Below, piece after piece: positions 31,594 through 39,120 of a DNA stretch of 64,000 bases. The stretch comes from Undibacterium sp. CCC3.4. Lineage in GTDB: Bacteria > Pseudomonadota > Gammaproteobacteria > Burkholderiales > Burkholderiaceae_D. Within the stretch, counting starts at the first letter, position 1, and every line of letters begins with the position of its first letter. A program made the position numbers and the translations under genes. The notes under the pieces are model-generated. The model made no database searches. It saw only the letters and a list, made by a program, of their open reading frames with translations, and was not told the DNA's origin. The stretch is from NCBI RefSeq assembly GCF_034347425.1, contig NZ_CP133779.1, positions 2,666,001-2,730,000 on the forward strand, in the 5' to 3' direction.

Positions 31594-31737
31594 TTAAGAA
31601 TTTGAACTGCTATCCGCACCTAGAGTGGATGATTTTCCATCTGTTTTTTCATTGCCGAGCTGTACCAATATGGGGGCAGCGTAAGCGCGGCGTTCCGAAT
31701 CAATTTGCTCGGAGATATACAGCAGCGGTGTTGTCAT
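31594..31737 (-). CDS. Lasso peptide precursor (47 residues)
   Basis: Too short for the usual ORF cutoff. GGAG lies seven bases before ATG 31737. The leader has the lasso motif YxxPxLxxLG as YAAPILVQLG (Tyr19, Pro22, Leu24, Gly28) bound by B1, and a Thr at -2 (Thr32-Asp33). The predicted core starts at Gly34: GKSSTLGADSSSNS (14 residues), with Asp42 placed to form a nine-residue Gly1-Asp9 macrolactam. The tail SSSNS contains five hydroxyl/amide residues, ends in Ser (fits the adjacent kinase) and has no bulky plug residue. It sits between the synthetase (C) and the kinase on the same strand. The exact cut site is predicted, not shown. Confidence 0.87.
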   Translation of the reverse strand: MTTPLLYISEQIDSERRAYAAPILVQLGNEKTDGKSSTLGADSSSNS

Positions 31738-31840
31738 ATCTTTTCTCCATTGACAAAAAGTCACAATTTGTTGAAGCAGGTGGAGACGACTTACATGACA
31801 ATTTCACGCAATTGAGTAAATTTTTTCCGTTTCCCTGAGC

Positions 31841-31859
31841 ATATTACACGTAGTAATAT
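31841..31859. promoter_or_regulatory. Inverted repeat upstream of lasso precursor gene
   Basis: ATATTAC - ACGTA - GTAATAT, a perfect 7-5-7 dyad about 100 bases upstream of the precursor start and 28 bases downstream of the C gene stop. Could be an operator for a separate precursor promoter. The surrounding 31738-31886 stretch is AT-rich and holds no gene; no clear sigma-70 promoter was identified. Confidence 0.45.
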
Positions 31860-31886
31860 AGACTAATCGTAACATAGTTATTGCGT

Positions 31887-33671
31887 CTAGGCAAATTCAG
31901 GGAATTGCCGTAAAAATTGGATTAAATAAATTGCGCGTGGCACCATGTGCATGGCGGCGAAGTCAATTTGCGTATCGCAACGATTGCTTTGCATCTCTAT
32001 CCCGACCATCTTTTGCAAACGCGCCACATCGATGACTGCGCGTATCGGATCGTGAGCACCAATGCTGGCGAACAATTGTTCGGCCAAGTAGCGTTGGCGG
32101 TTGTAGCGCAAATGAAAATCAGGGGAAAACGGTTGCTTACTGGTACGCCACTGTATTTGCGCTGGCAATAGGCCATTCATCGCGTGGCGTATCAAACTGC
32201 GCGGATAACCATTGCTGACCTTCAGATGGGTAGGCGCAGCCAAGCAAAATTCGATGATGCGTTGATCGAGCAAAGGCAAGGAAAAATGCACCCCAAGCTC
32301 ATTCGCTCCGCGTAATCCGGCTTGTGTCTGGAATTTGGCAATACTGGACGCCTGTATCGCGCGGGGATGGCGATAGCTTTGGCTTGACTGACTTAACTGC
32401 GCCAACAAAGTGGCCGGCGCTTGCGGTAAATGCTGCGCGAGATAAGCGTGCTGAAACGGCTGCTGCTCAAGCATGTGCGTGGAACTGGCTGGCTGCGAAC
32501 GCCCAACCAGTTTGAGTAGCCAAGTTGGTGCTAAGGGTCTGAGCAATTCGCTCTTGAGTACGCGTTGCACAGGAAGGCCATAGACTCGCGCTCTCGCTTG
32601 TAATTCTTTTGCTAACAGCCACCACTGACCGGAGCGAAACAATTCAACATAAAAACCGTTGCCGTGATTGGTAGGCCCATGCTCGCCGAAACCGCCACCA
32701 AAGACCGTTTCTGCGCCGTGCGCAGTGGCGGCATGGGCAAAGGCATCAAATTGAAACTGGCGCGAATTGATGAAAGGCTTGCCTTGTGCCCGTATCGTCG
32801 ACGACACATCATCAAACGGACCGCGCTGCTGATCGCTGACCTCAAGAAAATCAATATTATCGACTTTGGAAAAGGCCGCGATGAATGCCGATTCATCTTC
32901 CATGGTGCTGCGCAAATGGGCTGGCAGCACTGCCGACATCGCCAGCAAGCGGCGATTTTGTTTTTTTAATATGCTCGCCGCCACCGCCACCAAAGACGAG
33001 GAATCCAAACCACCGCTGAGCAAAGCCGCCGGTGTGGAGTGCGCCGGCAAGCGCGCTTCGACGGCAGCAAACAGCAGCGCGCGCAAAGCTTCCGGCACTT
33101 CGCGGTCGGGGATGTCGAGACGCCGTTCCGGGTCTGGTTGCCAGTAAGACCAGCTGCGCAAACCGCTGGCATCAAGACACAATACACTGCCACCGGGCAA
33201 TGCCAGCACGCCTTCGTAAAAACTCTCTGGGCCAGGCTCCATCCAAATCAATGCGCTGCGTACCAGTTTGCCGTGGTTGAGGCGGCGGCCGATTTGCGGA
33301 TGATCGAGCAAGGGGGCGATCCGCGCGCAAGCCAGTAATTGGCTACCCTGATGGGCATAAAACAAACTGCCGATTCCCAGTGCATCGCGGGCCGCGACAA
33401 TTCTCTGCTTGGCGCTGTCGTGAAGAATCAAGCTAAATTCCCCCAGCAAGTACTCGGGCATAGCCAGATCCCAGCGCTGATAGGCCAGTGCCAGCAAATC
33501 TGTCACTGCCGGCACAGGCCCACGCAGCCCCAGACGCGCGGCCAGGGCTGGGCATTCGTCCAGTCTGCCGGCGAAGGCAATCGACAGCGTCGGCTTGGCC
33601 GTTCGGTTCAGGTCAAAGGCCACCACGCCGTTGGCTAAGTCGTGCAAAGGAAGCGCAGGGGGGGAGGGCAT
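31887..33671 (-). CDS. Lasso peptide macrolactam synthetase (C protein, asparagine synthase-like)
   Basis: 594 residues. N-terminal region (about 1-190) is a degenerate class II glutaminase-like domain without the N-terminal catalytic Cys; the C-terminal region is an asparagine-synthetase fold with PP-loop ALLSGGLDSSSLVAVAAS (about 213-230). In lasso pathways this enzyme adenylates the side-chain carboxylate (here predicted Asp9) and joins it to the new N-terminus. FGGGFGEHGPTNHG resembles the second active-site segment. It is the first gene of the minus-strand operon, divergent from the ATP-grasp gene across about 160 bp. Confidence 0.88.
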   Translation of the reverse strand: MPSPPALPLHDLANGVVAFDLNRTAKPTLSIAFAGRLDECPALAARLGLRGPVPAVTDLLALAYQRWDLAMPEYLLGEFSLILHDSAKQRIVAARDALGIGSLFYAHQGSQLLACARIAPLLDHPQIGRRLNHGKLVRSALIWMEPGPESFYEGVLALPGGSVLCLDASGLRSWSYWQPDPERRLDIPDREVPEALRALLFAAVEARLPAHSTPAALLSGGLDSSSLVAVAASILKKQNRRLLAMSAVLPAHLRSTMEDESAFIAAFSKVDNIDFLEVSDQQRGPFDDVSSTIRAQGKPFINSRQFQFDAFAHAATAHGAETVFGGGFGEHGPTNHGNGFYVELFRSGQWWLLAKELQARARVYGLPVQRVLKSELLRPLAPTWLLKLVGRSQPASSTHMLEQQPFQHAYLAQHLPQAPATLLAQLSQSSQSYRHPRAIQASSIAKFQTQAGLRGANELGVHFSLPLLDQRIIEFCLAAPTHLKVSNGYPRSLIRHAMNGLLPAQIQWRTSKQPFSPDFHLRYNRQRYLAEQLFASIGAHDPIRAVIDVARLQKMVGIEMQSNRCDTQIDFAAMHMVPRAIYLIQFLRQFPEFA

Positions 33672-33833
33672 AGTCAGGGCGAGAAAGGGAAAGATGATCG
33701 GTGATGTAACAAGGCAATATAATACGCTAGGTAGGCAATTCAGTGACGATCGCTATCCCGCTCCGATGGCTGGAGCAGATCCGCTACAATGGCGATGAAA
33801 ATTTGTCAGAACCACTATTTACGGAAGCATGAC

Positions 33834-35042
33834 ATGCCGATATCAGCCATATTACACAGCTTCATCAGGCTGGCATCTCAACAATTCATTGTGCGCCACA
33901 CCGCACATGGCTTGATCAGCTGGCGCTATCTGTTGCCGCGGCAGAATGCGTTGATACGCTTGCACCGCCAATTCTGGTGGCAAACGCCGAGCAAATTGCC
34001 GCGTGCGCTGTGGCTGTTGTTTGAACTGTTACTGTGGCTGCGTTGGATAGGCTGGTATGCTTGGCGTGACAGTTGGAAAGTCAGCCGCAGCCAACATGCG
34101 CAAATCGATCCAGCGCACCGCCTGACACAGATGCAGTTATTCTTGCGCTTACTCAGACTGAGCTTGGCGCATGGCATGGTGCCGGGGGTGTCGTGCCACC
34201 ATCAGCTGTATCTGTCAGGAAGTAAGCCTTGGGCTTACCTGTTTCCGAATGAATGCGCAGCATTCCATCGCTGGCGTGATGGTAATGTTCATCCGGCCGC
34301 CATCAAAACCTTGGCCGACAAGCATATATGCAGCCGCCAATTCGCCGAATTAGGCATCGCGGCGGCGGCGAATCTGGCACTGCTGCGCAAAGGCAGTCCC
34401 GAACCGGATTGGTCGCAGTTTCCCTTGCCAGCTTTTTTAAAGCCGCGCTATGGGTCGGCCGGCAAGCACTGTTTTTATTTACGTCGCAGCGAGGGTGCTG
34501 CCCTGTACTGGCAAGAATACGAACAGCCGCCGCACCACAGCAGGCAGGCTCGGCAGGCATGGAAAGTCGCTGCGGCAAAAAACGATTTTCTACTGCAAGC
34601 TTGCTATACCAACGCGCCAGCGCTTGACATCATTCATCCAGAACTGATCACCCTGCGCGTGTTGAGTACCTGCGCAGCCGGACAATGCCGCATCGAACTC
34701 GCTTACTTAGAAATTCCCGATGGAATAAAACACTACCAGATACAGCCCTTGGATCTGGAAACCGGGCAATTGATTGTACTGCCACAGATCAAGAGCAACC
34801 GCGCCCAACTATACTGGCAAGCAGCACAACTGCATTTACTGCCACATTGGGCCCAAGCTGCCCGCTCGGCGCTTTCTGCCCATGCCGCCTTGGCCCCCGA
34901 TTTGTACGGGGCCGCCTGGGATTTCATACTCAGCCAAGAGGGGGCCTTACTGTTGGAAGGTAATACCACCTGGGGTACTGGGGCGTGGCAAACGGTGCGT
35001 GGGCCATTGCTTGCCAAATATGCCATTGATGATTATCATTAA
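33834..35042 (+). CDS. ATP-grasp protein (sugar-transfer-associated type)
   Basis: About 402 residues from ATG 33834, favoured because CGGAAG lies just upstream; ATGs at 33789 and 33795 are possible. The N-terminal half is rich in Trp/Leu/Arg helices (about 20-90). The C-terminal half has ATP-grasp features: KPRYGSAGKHCFYL (nucleotide loop), LQACYTNAPALDIIHPELITLRVLSTC and, at the end, LYGAAWDFILSQEGALLLEGNTTWGTGAWQ, resembling metal-binding E.N of ATP-grasp ligases of the ATPgrasp_ST family. ATP-grasp enzymes form amide, ester or thioester bonds through acyl phosphates. It reads divergently from the lasso operon; participation in it is only inferred from position. Confidence 0.65.
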   Translation: MPISAILHSFIRLASQQFIVRHTAHGLISWRYLLPRQNALIRLHRQFWWQTPSKLPRALWLLFELLLWLRWIGWYAWRDSWKVSRSQHAQIDPAHRLTQMQLFLRLLRLSLAHGMVPGVSCHHQLYLSGSKPWAYLFPNECAAFHRWRDGNVHPAAIKTLADKHICSRQFAELGIAAAANLALLRKGSPEPDWSQFPLPAFLKPRYGSAGKHCFYLRRSEGAALYWQEYEQPPHHSRQARQAWKVAAAKNDFLLQACYTNAPALDIIHPELITLRVLSTCAAGQCRIELAYLEIPDGIKHYQIQPLDLETGQLIVLPQIKSNRAQLYWQAAQLHLLPHWAQAARSALSAHAALAPDLYGAAWDFILSQEGALLLEGNTTWGTGAWQTVRGPLLAKYAIDDYH

Positions 35043-35079
35043 TAATTGCTGATGAGCAAACAGTGTTTTATTTTTTCCT

Positions 35080-35500
35080 TCATCAAAAATCTGACTAGGG
35101 TTTGAAACCCCGGCCTTCAGAGGCTGTCGCAAAAGGGTAATGAGTCGGTATCATTACCCTGACTGGTGGCCACGTCATTCCTGCGCGCTTTTGGCAGGAA
35201 CCCAGCGGCGTTCGTGGTTAACTGAAAATGCCAGAAATTGTGGCATTTTCAGTGTAAAAAACGACGCTGGGTTCCCGCCAAAAGCATGCGGGAATGACGA
35301 GGCTGTGGCATGCGGGAATGACGAGGCTGTGGCATGCGGGAATGACGAGGTATGCGGTGTTTCAGGTGTAAAAAACGTCCATCAGGCTTTTGCGACAGCC
35401 TCTTGGGGCCGGTGAGCGACGAAGGAGCGACGCGATGGGAGGGGATGCAAACCCCTTCCAGAGTCTTTTCCATCGTCGCTTGCGACGATCCATTAAATTG
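35080..35500. repeat. R1 repeat element, copy 4 (most complete)
   Basis: Flank A (35080-35117), inverted end AGGCTGTCGCAAAAG (about 35120), hairpin core, 24-bp tandem units at 35284 and 35308 plus a partial one, inverted end CTTTTGCGACAGCCT, then flank B (about 35401-35500) ending GACGATCCATTAAATTG. About 420 bp. It separates the ATP-grasp gene from cysC. No coding capacity is supported. Confidence 0.87.
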
Positions 35501-35523
35501 TTTTTTTGTTATCCCCTTAGCTT

Positions 35524-36081
35524 ATGACGACTGCAAGCACACTGTGGTTTACCGGCCTTTCCGGTGCCGGCAAATCGACCTTGGCCACGGCCACCGCAAA
35601 GGCATTGAGGGCGCGTGGCCATGCCTGTACTGTGCTCGACGGCGACATCATGCGGCAAGGTTTGTGTCAAGGCCTGGGTTTCTCTCCCGCCGATCGACGC
35701 GAAAATTTGCGTCGTATTGCCGAAGTCGCGGCATTGATGAACCAAGCCGGCCTGACAGTCTTGGTGGCGACTATCTCACCCTTGCACAGTGATCGCGAGA
35801 TGGCCAGGCACATCATCGGCGCTGCGCATTGGGTGTCGGTGTATGTCTCGACCGCGCTATCAGTATGCGAGCAACGCGATGCCAAGGGTTTATATCTGCG
35901 CGCGCGGCGCGGGGAAATCAGCGACTTCACCGGTGTCAGTGCACCCTATGAAGTACCGAGTCAAGAGCAACTGCAGATCGATACTGCACAACTGACGACC
36001 GAGCAAGCGGTACACAATGTGCTGTCTACCCTGCATAGCCACATGAGCAACTCAAGCAAGCAAGAAAAGAATCGACTATGA
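35524..36081 (+). CDS. cysC: Adenylylsulfate kinase
   Basis: 185 residues. Phosphorylates adenosine 5'-phosphosulfate to PAPS, the sulfate donor of sulfotransferases. Walker A GLSGAGKST (about residues 12-20), then LDGDIMRQGLCQGLGFSPADRRENLRRIAEVA, the APS-kinase signature (D(G)D..R.GL..LGFS...R.EN.RR), and VATISPLHSDREMAR. Stand-alone kinase form, not fused to CysN. Its stop overlaps the start of the nucleotidyltransferase gene (ATGA). Its presence near a sulfotransferase gene, rather than in a cysDN operon, suggests dedicated PAPS supply for the lasso pathway. No clear ribosome site precedes the ATG. Confidence 0.9.
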   Translation: MTTASTLWFTGLSGAGKSTLATATAKALRARGHACTVLDGDIMRQGLCQGLGFSPADRRENLRRIAEVAALMNQAGLTVLVATISPLHSDREMARHIIGAAHWVSVYVSTALSVCEQRDAKGLYLRARRGEISDFTGVSAPYEVPSQEQLQIDTAQLTTEQAVHNVLSTLHSHMSNSSKQEKNRL

Positions 36082-37298
36082 CACCAAGCTACGACCGCCG
36101 CGGCGCTTGCCCGCTAGACCCGCGTGACCAAGGGCCGGAATTTGAATTGCTGCTGACGTGCTGCCGTCCCGTGGCGAAACACTGCGATGTGGAACGACAG
36201 ATTGCGCTGGCAAAACAAGCGCTCGACACCAAGAAAGTAATTGAATTAGCGCGCCGCCACAAAGTGTCGGCCCTCGTGTACTGTAATTTAAAACAACATC
36301 AAGCCGCTACCTTCGATGCGGCCTTGATCGATGAATTGGCCAGACGTTACAAAAACAATGCGCAGAAAGCGATGCGCTCGCTGCAAACGCTGCATCAAAT
36401 GGCGCAACTCAAACCGGCGTTTCCGGTGTTTGTCATGAAGGGGCTCGATGTCGCCTTGCGCGCCTACCATGATCTGGCGGCACGCGATGTCGGCGATATC
36501 GATTTGCTGGTCGAACCGGAAAATTTGCGGGCTGCGTATCAGATGTTGGCCACGCACGGCTGGACATCGAATACCAGCTCATTCGAAAAATTTTTTACTT
36601 CAAAAATCTTGCGTAATATCAGTTACGACATCGGCTTGTATCGTGCCGGTTTCCCTAAGCTGGAACTGCACTGGCGGCCCACCTACAATCCCTACGAATT
36701 TTCGATGGCGCATCTCAACAGTAGCAGCATATCGAGACTAGCCAATACCGGCTTGGCCGGCTTCAATGCCGAAGATTTACTGATCTATTTGTGCGTACAC
36801 GGAAGCAAGCACGGCTGGGGTCGGTTGAAATGGCTGTACGATTTACCGAATGTGATAGAACAAATCGAATTGGATTGGCCCTTGATTTGGCAGCGTGCCG
36901 ATCAAGTGGGTGCAAGCTTCGCGCTCCAACAAGCTTTGCTGCTGGCCGAACAATACTGCGGTGTAGCCTTGAGCGCGCCCATGCGCGCCGGCTTTCGTTA
37001 CCGTATCAGCCCTAAACAATGGCAAGCGATTCGTCAATTCCAGTCCGGCCCGGAAAGTTGGATGGAGTCGCCACCATTTCATTTATTGCTACGTTTGTAT
37101 GCGAACCGCATCAGCACCGCCATCAAACCGAAAATTTTGCTTTGGTATTGTTTATGGATGTTTAACCCGAACATCAGAGATTTCGAATTAATTCCTTTGC
37201 CGCATAAATGGGAACCCGTGTATTTTTTACTCCGGCCCTTCACCTGGAGCATACGTCGGCTGCAAATTTGGAAAGCCAGACGCAGTGCAGTCGGCTAA
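36078..37298 (+). CDS. Nucleotidyltransferase-like protein (NTP_transf_5 type)
   Basis: 406 residues. The segment FPVFVMKGLDVALRAYHDLAARDVGDIDLLVEPENLRAAYQMLATHGW (about 115-160) matches the uncharacterised nucleotidyltransferase family PF14907, with the Asp-x-Asp pair in GDIDLL as probable metal ligands. Downstream parts fit the family's helical C-terminal half (LLIYLCVHGSKHGWGRLKWLYDL). Family members recur in RiPP clusters together with HprK-like kinases. Translationally coupled to cysC. Whether it modifies the lasso peptide or another substrate cannot be told from sequence. Confidence 0.75.
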   Translation: MTPSYDRRGACPLDPRDQGPEFELLLTCCRPVAKHCDVERQIALAKQALDTKKVIELARRHKVSALVYCNLKQHQAATFDAALIDELARRYKNNAQKAMRSLQTLHQMAQLKPAFPVFVMKGLDVALRAYHDLAARDVGDIDLLVEPENLRAAYQMLATHGWTSNTSSFEKFFTSKILRNISYDIGLYRAGFPKLELHWRPTYNPYEFSMAHLNSSSISRLANTGLAGFNAEDLLIYLCVHGSKHGWGRLKWLYDLPNVIEQIELDWPLIWQRADQVGASFALQQALLLAEQYCGVALSAPMRAGFRYRISPKQWQAIRQFQSGPESWMESPPFHLLLRLYANRISTAIKPKILLWYCLWMFNPNIRDFELIPLPHKWEPVYFLLRPFTWSIRRLQIWKARRSAVG

Positions 37299-37350
37299 GC
37301 GCCGAACCTGAGCTTGTATTTATTTGTTTTAATGATATTTAAAAATCAAG

Positions 37351-37392
37351 CTGGAAAATATTAAATAAATAATTATTTATTTGCTATTCCAG
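37351..37392. terminator. AT-rich hairpin with 20-bp perfect palindrome
   Basis: AAATAAATAATTATTTATTT (37363-37382) is its own complement, extended by CTGGAA...TTCCAG arms. It lies 53 bases after the nucleotidyltransferase stop and may end that transcript or bind a protein. The rest of 37299-37554 has no gene. Confidence 0.45.
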
Positions 37393-37554
37393 TCCGATCG
37401 CGTAGGCAATTTCAGATTTTGACGTTAAAATGGGCGCGAACTTAAGCTCAAAGGGGTTTTTGCTCACTAAATCGGCGCGCTGTCAACGTTCTCGTCTGGC
37501 ACTGCGTTGTAAGCGCCGACAGTAGCACCCCATATCCTGAATAAGAAAATTGAC

Positions 37555-39042
37555 ATGATTCCTTTTAAGCTGCACGCCTGTTCCTCGTTGATCATGGCTG
37601 CCTGCACCATTGCTTGCGGCACAGCTCAAGCTGAGACCGACCTGACGGCACGCCCGGTCGAAGTCCGCTTCGGCTTTGAGCGCTTGCAATTGCCCGGCAG
37701 TGAAACCATGGGCTTAGTAGGCGGCAGCTACCTCGTGCAGATTGCGCCGGAAACCGTGCCAGGCTTGCTGTTTGGCCCGGCCGCTTACGGTGCCATCACT
37801 GGTCAGCGCGGCGGTTTTTTTACCGGCGGCGCTGAACTGGCTTGGAAAAAACCCTTGTTCGCGCGACTTTCGCTCGAGACCGGTTTGTATGTCGGCGGCG
37901 GCGGTGGCGGGGCCGCGGCAGTCGGTGGCGGCTTGATGCTGCGCCCACATATAGACTTGATGTGGAAATTCAAACAAGTCAGCGCCGGCATCTCCGCTTC
38001 GGAAGTGCGCTTTCCTAATGGTTCTATCAGCAGTAAGCAACTTGGCTTGGTCGTCGCCATTGACGATAGTTTTCTTTTCAGCAGCCCGTCCGGCATAGGC
38101 CAAGAGCTGACCATCGGCCAACGCGGCGGCATCGGTTTCGACCGCATCAGCTTGGTCGGCGGCGGCTATCAACCGAACAGCGGCGTGCATAATTTGGCTG
38201 GCGCTGCTTACAGCGGCAAGCTGGGCTATGCCGGCTTTCGTGCCGACCAATTTTTCAGCGACAATTTCTACTGGGGTTTGGAAAGCGGCGCGGCCGTGCG
38301 TGGCAGTGCCGATGGCTATGCCGAAGTGCTCGGTTTGATCGGTGCCGAATATCCGCTCGGTGCCAACAGCCGCATCGGTGCTCGCGTGGCTTTGGGTATG
38401 GGTGGCGGCGGTAAAGTACCGGTCGGTGGTGGCGCCTTGGCGAAAGCCGGTGTGTATGCCAAAACCTACCTCAGTCGCGACCTGTATGTGGCTCTGGAAG
38501 GTGGCTTGGTCGATGCCCCGAACGGCAGTTTCAAAGCCAAATACTTGAATCTGCAACTTGGCCTCGATCTCGACAGCCGCTTGGCCGCGCAACGTAACAT
38601 ACGCGGCATGGATTGGGAAGCCACCGGCCAGCATTACCTCAAGGCCGCACGCTACAGCGGTGAACGCGCCAATCTCGACACCTTGGGCTTAAAAATCAAC
38701 CGCAACATTACAGAGCACACGTATTTCAGCGCCCAAGCTCACAGCGCCTTTTCCGGTCATGCCGGCGGCTATTCAGTCGGCTTGGTCGGCCTTGGTGCCC
38801 GCACTGCCTTTGGTGGTGGTTACGGCGGCGGTGCCGAAGTACTGGCCGGTGCCGGTGGTGGTGGCGGTGTCGCCAGCAATGGTGGCGCGCTGGCGCAGGC
38901 GCTGGCGTATGCCAGTTACGATATCGGCCGCAGCGCGCGCATCAAACTCGGTTTGGGCCGAGTGCATTCATTCAAAGGTGCCTTAGACTCGAACCTGATC
39001 GACCTTTCGCTCAGCTTCCCGCTTGGCGTCCCAGGTAAATAA
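37555..39042 (+). CDS. Exported Gly-rich protein, probable outer-membrane beta-barrel
   Basis: 495 residues. Signal peptide MIPFKLHACSSLIMAACTIACGTAQA cleaved before ETDL. The mature part alternates hydrophobic and small residues with aromatic ends and many Gly-rich turns (GLYVGGGGGGAAAVGGG at about 105-121, VALGMGGGGKVPVGGGALAKAG, YGGGAEVLAGAGGGGGVASNGGALAQALAYASY), consistent with repeated transmembrane beta hairpins; two related halves (GGGGKVPVGGGALAKAGVYAKTYLSRDLYVALEGG and GGGGGVASNGGALAQALAYASYDIGRSARIKLGLG) suggest internal duplication. No family recognised. It has no obvious tie to the genes on either side. Confidence 0.6.
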   Translation: MIPFKLHACSSLIMAACTIACGTAQAETDLTARPVEVRFGFERLQLPGSETMGLVGGSYLVQIAPETVPGLLFGPAAYGAITGQRGGFFTGGAELAWKKPLFARLSLETGLYVGGGGGGAAAVGGGLMLRPHIDLMWKFKQVSAGISASEVRFPNGSISSKQLGLVVAIDDSFLFSSPSGIGQELTIGQRGGIGFDRISLVGGGYQPNSGVHNLAGAAYSGKLGYAGFRADQFFSDNFYWGLESGAAVRGSADGYAEVLGLIGAEYPLGANSRIGARVALGMGGGGKVPVGGGALAKAGVYAKTYLSRDLYVALEGGLVDAPNGSFKAKYLNLQLGLDLDSRLAAQRNIRGMDWEATGQHYLKAARYSGERANLDTLGLKINRNITEHTYFSAQAHSAFSGHAGGYSVGLVGLGARTAFGGGYGGGAEVLAGAGGGGGVASNGGALAQALAYASYDIGRSARIKLGLGRVHSFKGALDSNLIDLSLSFPLGVPGK

Positions 39043-39120
39043 ATCGCGCACCACGTACTACCGCAGCCTTTCATAATGTGATGGCGGCGGGTTTTTAAGT
39101 ATCAGTTTAAAAGTGAAATC

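Noticed and set aside
31602..31838. 78-residue plus-strand ORF over the lasso precursor
   Set aside because: Antisense to the 47-residue precursor, which has a ribosome site and lasso motifs; this one has neither.
33671..33834. Divergent promoters between lasso C and the ATP-grasp gene
   Set aside because: TATAAT at 33718-33723 is readable on both strands but no convincing -35 at the right distance was found, so no feature is claimed.
37714..38634. 306-residue ORF antisense to the Gly-rich exported protein
   Set aside because: Shadow of a GC-rich gene; the plus frame has a signal peptide and beta-barrel pattern, the minus frame nothing recognisable.
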